Notes: generated by a model from the sequence alone, not told the origin. DNA of 64,000 bases from Pontibacter indicus (GCF_900156345.1 NZ_FTPP01000001.1:124001-188000), one strand, 5' to 3'; positions 17,687-26,005 are shown, counted from the first letter of the stretch. Translations and numbers: made by a program.

Positions 17687-18313
17687 TTACTTTCGGCAGG
17701 TTATATACCAGAATTTCAGGGAGGGTTTGTTACCTGTTTGCATGACCGGTTCATCGATCTCTTTGTACTCGATTAGTCCATACCTGCCGAATTCCGTTTC
17801 AACAGCAGCTGCATCATAGAAGAATAGCTGAACGCCGTGCCTGGTTTCAAATCGGTCCTTGCTTACTTCTCTGCCACTCCCATACATCGCGTCATTTTTA
17901 GAAACGGCCACAAAAACCATGTAGCCGCCCGGCCTTAGTTGTCTGTAGCAGTCGTCAATCAGTTTGGCCCGCTCTTCTTCGTCTAGCAGGTAGATGAGCG
18001 CGTAGCAGAAAACTCCATCGTAGGTTTCATCGTCGAACGGCATCGCGCTGACAGGTCCGTGATGTATGGTTATACTATTCCCATAGTGTTGGCGGGCCAG
18101 GCGGATGGCGGTTTCTGAGATCTCTACACCCGTTACCTGGAAGCCGGCATCGGCGAAGGGCTTTGCATTTCTGCCATAGCCAAACCCAGGAATCAGAATT
18201 TTTTCAAGCTGGTGCTCCTGAAATAATTTCAGGGTGGCAAGCGCCGCATCTGTCGGCTCAAAGCCCCACATCGCGTTTTTGTCCTGAAAACTTGACTCCC
18301 AAAATTCTGTCAT
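17687..18313 (-). CDS. class I SAM-dependent methyltransferase
   Basis: 208 residues of the TehB/thiopurine-methyltransferase-like type. The SAM site is visible as ILIPGFGYGRNAKPFADAGF (motif I, about residue 40), VTGVEISETAIRLARQ (motif II acidic residue), and YDGVFCYALIYLL (post motif). The opening MTEFWESSFQDKNAMWGFEP is common in Bacteroidota homologues that methylate small molecules or detoxify tellurite/thiols. The substrate is unknown. It is read convergently with the AraC gene; an inverted pair of AGGTATA copies lies between their ends. Confidence 0.83.
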   Translation of the reverse strand: MTEFWESSFQDKNAMWGFEPTDAALATLKLFQEHQLEKILIPGFGYGRNAKPFADAGFQVTGVEISETAIRLARQHYGNSITIHHGPVSAMPFDDETYDGVFCYALIYLLDEEERAKLIDDCYRQLRPGGYMVFVAVSKNDAMYGSGREVSKDRFETRHGVQLFFYDAAAVETEFGRYGLIEYKEIDEPVMQTGNKPSLKFWYITCRK

Positions 18314-18350
18314 AGGTTGATTTTTAAAATTGAAACATGGTGTCGTTATT

Positions 18351-18917
18351 TTAATTGAACTCTTGCTTGTGCTTTTTTACATATTCAATCAATAATTGAG
18401 AAATATCTTCTTCGTAAGCGAAAAACTCTTCTTCACATTTTCCCCAAACAGCTTCAGCTTCCCCTTGTATTTGTTCCAACAGCTCTTCTCTTTCTATCTT
18501 ATTTTTAGGTACAGTCTGTTGGGGCCACTGAGCAATAGCCCTTCTGACTATAACAGCTGTCTTTTTCGCACCTATCACTTCTAGCGCAGCTAACGACTCG
18601 TGAGCATAATCACCGCTTGAGTTCCAGAAGAATTGATTGAAGCCGCCATTGTTGACTTCCTTTTCGACGTTTGCTACAAATAGCAATACTTTCTGAGGCT
18701 CTGTTAATTTGCTTAAGTCTTCACCGTATTCTGACAGCTCGTTTACACGTGTGTCAAGCTCAATTACGGCTAACTGAGCGTTATCCATTTTCAGGATTTG
18801 ATCAATTGTCATCTGGTGCTGCTGTTGGTTTTTTATAGCTTTTAGTTCCTGACCACAAGAAGTAGAGGCTATTGAAAGTATTGTTACAAACGTGAGTGTA
18901 TAGGCTTTGAATCTCAT
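18351..18917 (-). CDS. DUF4375-type lipoprotein
   Basis: 188 residues with a lipoprotein signal (FVTILSIASTSCGQE, Cys near residue 21) followed by a helical domain. The NNGGFNQFFWNSSGDYAHES segment near residue 92 is the hallmark of DUF4375. Function unknown. The gene is clearly more AT-rich than its neighbours, with TTT/TTC-rich and AAA codons, which may point to a different origin. It is 37 bases downstream of the Fur-type regulator gene's stop and on the same strand, so read-through is possible. Confidence 0.78.
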   Translation of the reverse strand: MRFKAYTLTFVTILSIASTSCGQELKAIKNQQQHQMTIDQILKMDNAQLAVIELDTRVNELSEYGEDLSKLTEPQKVLLFVANVEKEVNNGGFNQFFWNSSGDYAHESLAALEVIGAKKTAVIVRRAIAQWPQQTVPKNKIEREELLEQIQGEAEAVWGKCEEEFFAYEEDISQLLIEYVKKHKQEFN

Positions 18918-18953
18918 AGAGTAAATTTATCCATCTATCGAAAAGCAACTCTT

Positions 18954-19373
18954 TTACAGCGCTTCCTCCAGACAATTTTCACAGATGCCTTTTGCAAACA
19001 GCCGGACTTCGTCGATTCTGAAATCTGCCTTGATGTTCTCCTGCACTACGATATTTTCCTTACAGGTGGTCTGGCGGCATATTTTGCAGTAGAAGTGCAG
19101 ATGCCAGTCTCTGTGGGTGTGCTCATCGCAGGCATCGCTGCATAGTTTATACTTCGTGGTGGTGTTTTCCTGAATGCTGTGGATGATGCCCTTTTCCTCA
19201 AAGGTTTTTAAGGTCCTGTAGATCGTAATACGGTCTGCAGGAAAAAGCCGTTCTTCGATTTCCGATAAGGACAGGGCCGCTTTCTGGGCAGCCATAAAAT
19301 CATAGACCAGAATCCGCATACTGGTTGGCCTGGTGTTTTTCTCGGTCAGTTTTACTTCGGTATCCTTTCGCAT
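18954..19373 (-). CDS. Fur-family metal regulator (Zur-like)
   Basis: 139 residues with the Fur winged helix (LSLSEIEERLFPADRITIYRTLKTFEEKGIIHSI) and metal-binding region: two Cys pairs CSDAC / CKICRQTTC and CENC near the C terminus, and His-rich HTHRDWHLHFYC. It is the second gene of an operon with a CDF zinc exporter, 9 bases downstream. A TGCAAT-N3-ATTGCA palindrome in front of the operon is a good binding-site candidate. Together this suggests zinc-dependent control (Zur), though a Fur or PerR role cannot be excluded from sequence. Confidence 0.85.
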   Translation of the reverse strand: MRKDTEVKLTEKNTRPTSMRILVYDFMAAQKAALSLSEIEERLFPADRITIYRTLKTFEEKGIIHSIQENTTTKYKLCSDACDEHTHRDWHLHFYCKICRQTTCKENIVVQENIKADFRIDEVRLFAKGICENCLEEAL

Positions 19374-19382
19374 CCCTGGTTG

Positions 19383-20330
19383 TTAATGATGATGGTGGTG
19401 TGCGGTTGGCTCTGCCGTTGCCACGCATAGGACAGAATTATCGTGCAGATGGGCAGCTGTCTCCAACTGAATCGTCACGTGCTGGATGTTAAAATGCTCC
19501 AGTTCGTGCTCTATTTTCCGAAGCATCACCTCACTTTCTCCAATCGTCATTTTTTCATCTACAATGGCGTGGCAGGTGAGTGCGTTCAGGCCGCTCGTAA
19601 TCGTCCAGATGTGCAGGTCGTGGATACCCTTGACACCTGCTGTATTCAGGATTTTTGCCTTTACCTTTTCGATCTCCACATTCTCCGGCGTGCCCTCCAT
19701 CAGCACGTGCACAGAGGATTTGGTAACGAGAAATCCACTCCGCAATACCAGTAAGGAAACGATGACACTGGCCAAAGGGTCTGCCCAAACCCAACCGAAA
19801 AACATGATGAGTAAAGCCGCCAGGATGGCGCCAACTGACCCGAGCATATCGCTGATGACGTGCAGGTAGGCACCCCGCATGTTCAGGTTATCTTTCACAT
19901 CGCTGCCCCGCATCATAATCCAGGCCACCAGTGCATTCACCAGCAGACCAATAAAGGCAATCAGGAGCATGCCACTTGATGCAATCTCCGCAGGGTGCTG
20001 AAACCTTTCAATGGCTTCGTAAATGATGTACCCTGAAATCAGGATCAGTGTCGCTCCGTTGATAACGGCAGCCAGGATTTCGAATCGCTTATAGCCATAG
20101 GTTTTGCTATAATCGGCTACTTTGCTGCTGAATTTAAAAGCCATCAGGGCAATAAACAGCGAGATGGCATCACTCAGCATGTGCCCCGCATCCGCCAGTA
20201 GGGCCAGGCTGTTTGTCAGCAATCCGCCGATGACTTCGATCACCATATAGGCCGTAATGATGACCAGGCTGATGGTTAAGGTCTTTTTATTGGCAGTATG
20301 CGAGTGGCTATGTCCGTGGTCGTGTCCCAT
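19383..20330 (-). CDS. czcD: CDF-family zinc/cobalt efflux transporter (CzcD/ZitB-like)
   Basis: 315 residues: His-rich N terminus MGHDHGHSHSHT, six membrane helices (about 15-200) and a cytoplasmic domain, closing with a run of five histidines. The transport-site motifs are LLADAGHMLSDA in helix II and AYLHVISDMLGSVGAI in helix V, both with the HxxxD pair of zinc-specific CDF proteins. It exports Zn2+ (possibly Co2+, Cd2+) in exchange for protons at the inner membrane. The partner Fur-type gene follows in the operon, and an inverted repeat at 20377-20391 lies 47 bases before the start. Confidence 0.92.
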   Translation of the reverse strand: MGHDHGHSHSHTANKKTLTISLVIITAYMVIEVIGGLLTNSLALLADAGHMLSDAISLFIALMAFKFSSKVADYSKTYGYKRFEILAAVINGATLILISGYIIYEAIERFQHPAEIASSGMLLIAFIGLLVNALVAWIMMRGSDVKDNLNMRGAYLHVISDMLGSVGAILAALLIMFFGWVWADPLASVIVSLLVLRSGFLVTKSSVHVLMEGTPENVEIEKVKAKILNTAGVKGIHDLHIWTITSGLNALTCHAIVDEKMTIGESEVMLRKIEHELEHFNIQHVTIQLETAAHLHDNSVLCVATAEPTAHHHHH

Positions 20331-20376
20331 GTTGTTTCATTATCAGTTGATGTCACAAATTTACCCGGGAGGCGCG

Positions 20377-20391
20377 TGCAATTCTATTGCA
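20377..20391 (-). promoter_or_regulatory. Fur/Zur-type operator candidate
   Basis: TGCAATTCTATTGCA, a 6-3-6 perfect palindrome 47 bases upstream of the zinc transporter start. Size and symmetry fit the sites bound by Fur-superfamily dimers, and the operon encodes such a regulator. The 20392-20610 stretch beyond it holds no gene. Confidence 0.62.
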
Positions 20392-20610
20392 AACTTTTCC
20401 GTAACAAACGATTCCCGAAGGTACCAGTGGCCGCATTATTTAATTTACAAGAATAATCGGGTAAAGCAAAGCATCGTCAGAGCATCGTCCCGTACTCCTG
20501 TCAGTTGTTGTCAATGTTATACCTGCACGGATTTGGTTATTAACCATTACGCGGAATAACCGTGTTGCTTCCGTTTTGCGGGTCAAGGTATAGCCCAGCA
20601 AAAAGCCATA

Positions 20611-20640
20611 CCTTATGCAGGTATGGCTTTCCGGTCTTTC
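20611..20640 (-). terminator. terminator of the ferredoxin operon
   Basis: AAAGCCATACCT (20612-20623) and AGGTATGGCTTT (20629-20640) pair around a five-base loop; on the minus strand it continues into TTTTT. The arms include degenerate AGGTATAG-like sequence. Confidence 0.75.
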
Positions 20641-20659
20641 AGGTATCAGGTATAGCTGA

Positions 20660-20983
20660 TTAAGCTTCCGGCATCAGGCGCACCACCAGTCCGTTGAGGT
20701 CTGGGTTGACGCGCAACTGGCACGATAGACGGCTGGTGGCCGTAGCGTGTGGCAGTGTCTCCAGCATGTAGGCTTCGTCGTCGCCAGGCTCAGGCAGTTC
20801 GCCGCTTTCGAGCACCTCCACGTGGCAGGTGGCGCAGATGGCCATACCGCCACAGATCGCAGGCACGTCCAGTTCGTTCGCCTTCATCACTTCCATCACC
20901 GAAAGGCCCATGTCGGTAGGTGCCTCCAGCGTCACACGGCTACCGTCGGGCAACTCTACGTGTATGTTAATCAAGTCCTCCAT
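20660..20983 (-). CDS. 2Fe-2S ferredoxin
   Basis: 107 residues from the ATG at 20983, which overlaps the stop codon of the reductase gene (TAATG), so translation is coupled; the longer frame to 21097 lies inside the reductase gene and is rejected. The cluster ligands are seen in CGGMAICATCHVEV (C-x5-C-x2-C) near residue 43 and the later RLSCQLRV cysteine, the adrenodoxin/vertebrate-like pattern. It carries electrons between the adjacent NAD(P)H reductase and unknown acceptors such as cytochrome P450s or Fe-S assembly. Confidence 0.9.
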   Translation of the reverse strand: MEDLINIHVELPDGSRVTLEAPTDMGLSVMEVMKANELDVPAICGGMAICATCHVEVLESGELPEPGDDEAYMLETLPHATATSRLSCQLRVNPDLNGLVVRLMPEA

Positions 20984-21996
20984 TAGCTCAGCTCCTGTAT
21001 GCCGTTTACGGTGGTGTACTTCAACACAAACTTCTTGTCCGGGTAAATGATGTTGTAGGCGCTCTGAGCCATCAAAGCCGACTCGTGGAAGCCGCACAGA
21101 ATCAGCTTGAGCTTGCCCGGATAGGTGTTGATATCACCAATGGCGTATACGCCCGGTATGTTGGTGGAGTAGTCGAAAGTGTTCACCACAATGGCGCCCT
21201 TCTCCAGCTCCAGTCCCCAGTTCTCCAGCGGACCCAGCTTTGGCACCAGTCCGAACAATGGGATGAAGTAATCGGTCTCGATCTTGTACTCATCCTTATT
21301 GTCGATGAGCACCGTTACGGAGTCAATCTTTCCATTGCCCTGTACATCGGTCACGTTCGACTTCAGCAGCAGTTTGATTTGGCCTTCCTCGGCCATGGTC
21401 AGCACTTTCTCCGCCGACTCAGGCGCTCCGCGGAAGGTAGAACCGCGGTGTACGAGCGTGAGTTCTTCGGCCACACCGGCCAGGTAAATGGCCCAGTCCA
21501 GGGCAGAGTCGCCACCGCCAGCCAATACCACTTTCTTGCTGCGGAACAGCTCCGGGTCGCGCACCATGTAGGTCACGCCTTTGCCTTCAAAGTTTTCGAG
21601 GCTTTCGATGGCCGGCTTGCGTGGCTCAAATGAACCCAGTCCACCCGCAATGGCCACTACTTTACAGGCAATCTCGGTGCCCTCGGAGGTACGTACAATG
21701 AACGAGCCGTCTTCTTGCTTGTCGAGTTCTTCCACACGCTCACCCAGGGTAAAGGTTGGGTGGAAAGGCTCGATCTGCTTCATCAGGTTATCAACCAGCT
21801 CACCAGCCAGAATCGATGGGAAGCCAGGTATATCGTAGATTGGTTTTTTAGGGTAGATCTCGGCCAGCTGGCCACCCACCACCGGCAGGGCATCTACTAC
21901 GTGGCAGCGCATTTTCAGCAAACCTGCCTCAAACACTGCGAACAGTCCCACAGGTCCTGCGCCCACAATGCATATATCGGTTGTTATTCTGTCCAT
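20983..21996 (-). CDS. ferredoxin-NADP reductase, thioredoxin-reductase-like type
   Basis: 337 residues of the YumC type: FAD-binding ICIVGAGPVGLFAVFEAG at the N terminus, the QLAEIYPKKPIYDIPGFP stretch, NADPH-binding VVLAGGGDSALDWAIYL near residue 155, and the closing GVYAIGDINTYPGKLKLI. The redox-active CxxC of true thioredoxin reductases is absent, which supports ferredoxin reductase. It is translationally coupled to the ferredoxin gene, so the pair is a dedicated electron-transfer unit. Confidence 0.9.
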   Translation of the reverse strand: MDRITTDICIVGAGPVGLFAVFEAGLLKMRCHVVDALPVVGGQLAEIYPKKPIYDIPGFPSILAGELVDNLMKQIEPFHPTFTLGERVEELDKQEDGSFIVRTSEGTEIACKVVAIAGGLGSFEPRKPAIESLENFEGKGVTYMVRDPELFRSKKVVLAGGGDSALDWAIYLAGVAEELTLVHRGSTFRGAPESAEKVLTMAEEGQIKLLLKSNVTDVQGNGKIDSVTVLIDNKDEYKIETDYFIPLFGLVPKLGPLENWGLELEKGAIVVNTFDYSTNIPGVYAIGDINTYPGKLKLILCGFHESALMAQSAYNIIYPDKKFVLKYTTVNGIQELS

Positions 21997-22076
21997 TTAA
22001 AATTGCTTTTGATCGATCAATTTTCTCCCGTAAAGATACGGCCATGTGTTAAGCTTCCATAGCAATTTCTGTTATA

Positions 22077-22119
22077 AAACGGGGCGGTTCACAGCTTTTG
22101 CCGTAAACCGCCCCGTTTC
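22077..22119 (-). terminator. terminator of the 25.7-22.1 kb membrane operon
   Basis: Twelve-base GC-rich arms AAACGGGGCGGTT / AAACCGCCCCGTTT pair around a short loop. Read on the minus strand it ends in TTTTA, just after the 22137 gene. Confidence 0.8.
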
Positions 22120-22136
22120 TGTCGTGCCGGATGAGA

Positions 22137-22430
22137 TTAAATAAGCACTTTGTCCAGCATATCGCCCAGGTCGCTCACGCCGAGCGTGAACATAAACAAC
22201 ACGATGGCCAGTATGATTTTAACCACCACAGGTATAGAGAAGTTCAGATGCCGTTTCAGGTAGGCGTTGGCCGGCGGGAGGTAGACGAGCGAGAGCAACA
22301 GGTAGGCTATACCTGGCACAGGGTGCACCAACACCAGGTTCAGGACGCCCACGGCTGCCACTACCAGGCCAAAAAACCAGCCGAGTAGGGGATAGGTTAA
22401 GGTATAAGCTTTCATAGTGTTGCTGCTCAA
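22137..22430 (-). CDS. small three-helix membrane protein (paralogue of 22763-23050)
   Basis: 97 residues (or 92 from MKAYTL) with three helices. It shares a layout and phrases with the gene at 22763: LVYLPPANAYLKRHLNF then SIPVVVKIILAIVLFMF, against VYFPPMAAVLRETTGY then TIPLPVRIVLALFILW. Its start overlaps the stop of the 22427 gene by four bases, giving coupled translation. Last gene of the operon. Function unknown. Confidence 0.68.
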   Translation of the reverse strand: MSSNTMKAYTLTYPLLGWFFGLVVAAVGVLNLVLVHPVPGIAYLLLSLVYLPPANAYLKRHLNFSIPVVVKIILAIVLFMFTLGVSDLGDMLDKVLI

Positions 22431-22717
22431 CTGCCTGCAAATGGGGTTCCGAATATACCTACTGCCAACTCTGCCCAGATCAGGAAGAAGACCAGCAGAA
22501 TGAGGCCGATGACAACGAGCCGCGACTCGGTGTTCTTCACTTTCCGGATCACGAACTCTGCCGCGAGCCCCGTTGAGAGCAGCAGAATGCCCATGATCAC
22601 GAAATCAAACAGTCCCCAGTCTACTTTGCTGGTGAATTGCATGGCGATAAGCGGAATAAGCAGCAGGAAAGCCACTGTGAGCACAATGCCGATAAGTCTT
22701 TTGTTTTGCGTTACCAT
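22427..22717 (-). CDS. small three-helix membrane protein
   Basis: 96 residues, almost all hydrophobic: helices at about 8-27, 35-53 and 65-87, with basic loops. The pattern and its DFVIMGILLLSTGLAAEFVIRKV segment occur in many Bacteroidota membrane operons regulated by small winged-helix proteins. No function known. Tight spacing to both neighbours shows operon membership. Confidence 0.68.
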   Translation of the reverse strand: MVTQNKRLIGIVLTVAFLLLIPLIAMQFTSKVDWGLFDFVIMGILLLSTGLAAEFVIRKVKNTESRLVVIGLILLVFFLIWAELAVGIFGTPFAGS

Positions 22718-22762
22718 ATCTGTTTTTGTTTATAATGAATTGATTTTAAAAGAATTCAAAGG

Positions 22763-23050
22763 TTAAATATCCAGCAGCATCAGCTCGATCTTGTCATCTA
22801 GTTCGGCCACACCAACTGCTGACCAGAGAATGAAGAGCGCTAATACGATCCGGACAGGCAGTGGAATCGTGTAGCCTGTTGTCTCCCGCAAAACAGCCGC
22901 CATAGGAGGGAAGTACACATGCGCCAGTATGATCACCAGTAGGCCGTAGCCGCCGTCGTTTCCCCAAAAGGTATTGATAAATCCGATCGCCAGGAAGAGA
23001 CAACCCGCCAGCCAACTGACTACATTTCCGATTTGCAATGATTTTTCCAT
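22763..23050 (-). CDS. small three-helix membrane protein (paralogue of 22137-22430)
   Basis: About 95 residues from MEKSLQIGNVVSWLAG at 23050; starting there avoids a 14-base overlap with the DUF4153-like gene. Helices are at about 9-25, 33-50 and 62-80. It is a diverged copy of the 22137 protein, both ending in an acidic stretch (ELDDKIELMLLDI / DLGDMLDKVLI). Unknown function. Confidence 0.66.
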   Translation of the reverse strand: MEKSLQIGNVVSWLAGCLFLAIGFINTFWGNDGGYGLLVIILAHVYFPPMAAVLRETTGYTIPLPVRIVLALFILWSAVGVAELDDKIELMLLDI

Positions 23051-23078
23051 GCCGCGTATTTTGATGTAGTTAAAGCGA

Positions 23079-24320
23079 TTATTTAAAGCCAAAGAGCAGG
23101 GGAAAGAGAAACACGACTACGATGGTCCAGGCGAAGTACACCGGAATGTAGAGCACAATCGCGCGCCCGACTTCGGTGATGGCGGCCTTACGGGTAGCTG
23201 CCTTCCACAACATGACCGACACGATGAGCAGGTGCACCAGGATCAGCACGTTGCCGCCCATCACCGCCACCCGGTTTGGCGTAATACCCCATTCCGAAAT
23301 CCGGAACGAAATGGCCGACAGCGCAATGCCGTTCACGATTACCGTCACCAGCGAAAGCATGAGCAACACCCATACCGCTGAGCGCTCACCTGACTTGCCG
23401 GAGCTCTCCGCCACCGAGAAAAAGATCAGCGCCATCACCCCGATCAGGAGCACGTTGAAGAGCAGCAGGAACTCGCGGTCGTTATAGGGGTCTTTGCCCG
23501 AGTAAACGATAGCCCCGAGGTAGATCACCAGCATGACGAGCACCAACGGACTGAAGATGCGGGCAATAATGGGCGATACTTTATCCACCAACTGCGGGTT
23601 GTTTTGCGTGAGGTAGGCGGCCACGATGGGCACAGCCGGCAGACCGAAGGCGACGATGTACTCAAAGTAAAACTCCTCTATCCGAAGCCCGATCAGTGCA
23701 AACAGGCCGATCGTTATACCTGTCATGATGCCGCCCGCTATCACCAGCATCGCCGACATCACGGCCAGGTCGCCGTTGAAGCGCAGGAAGCTGAGTCGCT
23801 TTTGTGATAGGTGCAGGTCGTTGCCGGAGTAGGACACCCCGAGCAGCACCCAGAGCAGCAAAGGCAAATGGATGCAGGCCAGCACCAGGGTATCGCTTTG
23901 GTTACCGGGCAGCAGGTTGATGTATAGCGCACAAACGGCCGTGGCGGCGCCGATGAATGCGACCCGGTTTGCCGGCAGCTTGTTTCGCCAGGCGAAGTAG
24001 GCCATCAGGGGCAGGAGCACAAAAAAACTGATGTTGCGCGGGTAGTAAAACTCCTCGCTGATCGGGAAAATGGCCGGCAGCTTCACCAGTATGCCTGCCA
24101 CCAGCGCAGTGATGATCACAAACAGAAACTCCCGGTTGAAGCGCCAGAAAACCTCTTCTGTTTCGTAGTGGAGTCTTGCTTGCCAGAACGAAGCCAAAGG
24201 CTTGCCGCTCAGCTGCGGGTATAGGCTGCCGAAGGCCTGTTTAAAGCTGGCCTTGTCGGACCGGTACAGTTTCTCCAACTGCCCGGGGTTGTCCAGTTGC
24301 GCTAGTATCTGCTCTTTCAT
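23079..24320 (-). CDS. DUF4153-like polytopic membrane protein
   Basis: About 413 residues (ATG at 24320; one at 24338 is also possible). A 60-residue soluble N terminus rich in Leu and Gln is followed by about eleven membrane helices. The pattern fits the DUF4153 family of unknown function. It shares an operon with several small membrane proteins and a winged-helix regulator; such operons are often induced by envelope stress or metals in other bacteria, but nothing here shows the signal. Confidence 0.72.
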   Translation of the reverse strand: MKEQILAQLDNPGQLEKLYRSDKASFKQAFGSLYPQLSGKPLASFWQARLHYETEEVFWRFNREFLFVIITALVAGILVKLPAIFPISEEFYYPRNISFFVLLPLMAYFAWRNKLPANRVAFIGAATAVCALYINLLPGNQSDTLVLACIHLPLLLWVLLGVSYSGNDLHLSQKRLSFLRFNGDLAVMSAMLVIAGGIMTGITIGLFALIGLRIEEFYFEYIVAFGLPAVPIVAAYLTQNNPQLVDKVSPIIARIFSPLVLVMLVIYLGAIVYSGKDPYNDREFLLLFNVLLIGVMALIFFSVAESSGKSGERSAVWVLLMLSLVTVIVNGIALSAISFRISEWGITPNRVAVMGGNVLILVHLLIVSVMLWKAATRKAAITEVGRAIVLYIPVYFAWTIVVVFLFPLLFGFK

Positions 24321-24376
24321 GGGGCTATGCCTTTTCATTTATTTAAAGATCATTGTTGCAAGTCCATCGTACCAGA

Positions 24377-24715
24377 CTAATCCCACAGCGTACCGACCAA
24401 ACCCAGTACAGAACCCAGCCAAAGCCCTACCACGTAGATCAGCGCACTAAGTACCACTGCGATGCCCTTGTGTATGCCGAGTCTGCGGTGATAGTGAAGC
24501 AGCATGTAGTTGATGAAGCCACCCAGCGCACCGGCCATGGTCACGACAAGCAGTGGCCTGATCATCCAGAACTTGCCCCAGGCCGGATCAGGATTTTGTA
24601 CCCCAGCCAGAAAGAGGGCCATGAGGGCCAGTGCGAAGGCAGCGCCTGTGAGTGTGCGACGGCCTGCCGCGGCAGTTAGCACGTTTTGTTTTTGAAAGTC
24701 GTTTTGCTGTACCAT
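24377..24715 (-). CDS. small membrane protein
   Basis: 112 residues: a Gln/Asn-rich polar N terminus, then three helices (about 23-41, 54-72, 82-108). Not recognised. It is first of the second transcription unit in the cluster, with a 17-bp palindrome 50 bases upstream of its start that matches the one upstream of the 25740 gene. Confidence 0.66.
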   Translation of the reverse strand: MVQQNDFQKQNVLTAAAGRRTLTGAAFALALMALFLAGVQNPDPAWGKFWMIRPLLVVTMAGALGGFINYMLLHYHRRLGIHKGIAVVLSALIYVVGLWLGSVLGLVGTLWD

Positions 24716-24765
24716 GTTAATCTTGCTTTGTAGTGTATACCTATTTTTTTGTTTTTGAATAAAGT

Positions 24766-24782
24766 ACTTTGAAGTTCAAAGT
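24766..24782 (-). promoter_or_regulatory. palindromic operator copy A
   Basis: ACTTTGAAGTTCAAAGT, an 8-1-8 perfect palindrome preceded by AAAGT, which makes three alternating half-sites. It is 51 bases upstream of the 24715 start. The sister copy at 25749 differs only in the middle. Confidence 0.68.
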
Positions 24783-24800
24783 ATAGAAATAAAAAAAATA

Positions 24801-25109
24801 TCAGTCGCTCTGTCTGTTGTTTAAAATCAGCTGTTCCAGGGCATCCAGGTGGCTTTTGAAAGCTTCGCGCCCAGCCTCTGTTGCCTGGTAGGTGGTGTTG
24901 GGTTTGCGCCCGACAAACTGTTTCTCCACCTGCAGGTATTTGGCCTCTTCCAGCGCCCGCAGGTGACTGGCCAGGTTGCCATCCGTCAGTTGCAGGGTTT
25001 CCTTCAGCGTGTTAAAGTCCACCCGGTCGTCCACCAGCAGCACCGACATAATGCCCAGCCGCGCCTTGCTCTCGAAGGCTTTGTTTATATTTTCAAGATA
25101 CTCTTTCAC
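24801..25109 (-). CDS. winged-helix transcriptional regulator (HTH_34 type)
   Basis: About 102 residues from a GTG at 25109, which comes a few bases after the preceding gene's stop; the longer frame to 25172 lies inside that gene. It contains the compact MarR/ArsR-like winged helix SKARLGIMSVLLVDDRVDFNTLKETLQLTDGNLASHLRALEEAKYLQVEKQFVGRKPNTTYQAT in the usual position. The protein has no sensor domain. Matching palindromes precede both transcription units of its cluster, so it is probably an autoregulated local repressor. Confidence 0.82.
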   Translation of the reverse strand: MKEYLENINKAFESKARLGIMSVLLVDDRVDFNTLKETLQLTDGNLASHLRALEEAKYLQVEKQFVGRKPNTTYQATEAGREAFKSHLDALEQLILNNRQSD

Positions 25110-25116
25110 CGGTTTG

Positions 25117-25740
25117 CTAGCGTTCGTATTTAAAGTACACCAGCGCGCCATACACAATATGCAGCACCCCAAACCCCAGGGTCCACAGCATCAGGCCATA
25201 ACCCACAAACACGCAGGCCACCAGCCCGATCACGATCTCGATGATGCCCAGGTAGCGAATATCGCCCAGGGTATACTTGCTGCCGTTGAGCAAGGCCAGG
25301 CCATAAAAAACCAGCATGGCAGGCGCCACCAGGTATAGAATGCCGTGGTAGAGCAGGATAGCACAAAACACACCGCCCGTCGCCAAAGGTATGGCCAGGT
25401 TCGCCAGCAATCGCTTCGACTGGTTGTCCCAGGTGCGCTGGTTCTTTTTGCGGGCATTGCGCGCCGTAAAGTAAGCAGCCGTGCCAAAGGCCAGCACCAA
25501 CACCCCAAGCGCCACGGCCAGCAAAAAAAGGACATCTTCCTGGCTAAAGTTACGAGCCTGATCGCTATAGTAATTGATGTTCTGCTGACTGAAATACCAT
25601 TTCACTACCGCTGCACCCACCAGTGCCGACAAGCCTGCAAACACGCCGGACAAGCCGCTCAGGGAAATAAAGCGGGAAGAGCGATCCATGATGTTACGGA
25701 TCTCGTGCAGGGCTTCTAACTGGTCTTGCTGCTGGTTCAT
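25117..25740 (-). CDS. six-helix membrane protein co-transcribed with the regulator
   Basis: 207 residues. A short amphipathic N terminus (QLEALHEIRNIMDRSSRFISLSGLSG) precedes two helices, a basic loop ARNARKKNQRTW near 95, and four more helices. The N-terminal signature is typical of membrane proteins encoded just before HTH_34 regulators in Bacteroidota; some of these may act as sensors or are the regulated product. No function known. Confidence 0.75.
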   Translation of the reverse strand: MNQQQDQLEALHEIRNIMDRSSRFISLSGLSGVFAGLSALVGAAVVKWYFSQQNINYYSDQARNFSQEDVLFLLAVALGVLVLAFGTAAYFTARNARKKNQRTWDNQSKRLLANLAIPLATGGVFCAILLYHGILYLVAPAMLVFYGLALLNGSKYTLGDIRYLGIIEIVIGLVACVFVGYGLMLWTLGFGVLHIVYGALVYFKYER

Positions 25741-25748
25741 GGTAAAGT

Positions 25749-25765
25749 ACTTTGAGTTTCAAAGT
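25749..25765 (-). promoter_or_regulatory. palindromic operator copy B
   Basis: ACTTTGAGTTTCAAAGT, a 7-3-7 palindrome again preceded by AAAGT, 9 bases upstream of the 25740 ATG. It nearly repeats the palindrome at 24766-24782. Confidence 0.68.
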
Positions 25766-26005
25766 TAATACGGGTTTACGTAAAGTCAAGTACTGAGGGT
25801 AAATAAATTTTTTAAAATTTAATGGGGTGAAATTTCAGTGCAGCGTTTGCAGGATGGGGTGGGAGGCTAGGTCATATTAGTTTGCGATGCTGCTCAGGTA
25901 GGTATAGCAAATAGGGGCTTTGGCTAAACAGTAATTTTCCTCGGTATTTCTCAATAAGCGCTCTCACGTTCTACAAATCCAGGACAACGTAAATTTGGTT
26001 TGTAG

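Noticed and set aside
18351..18917. DUF4375 gene as a mobile element cargo
   Set aside because: It is AT-rich compared with neighbours, but no integrase, repeat or insertion boundary was seen around it.
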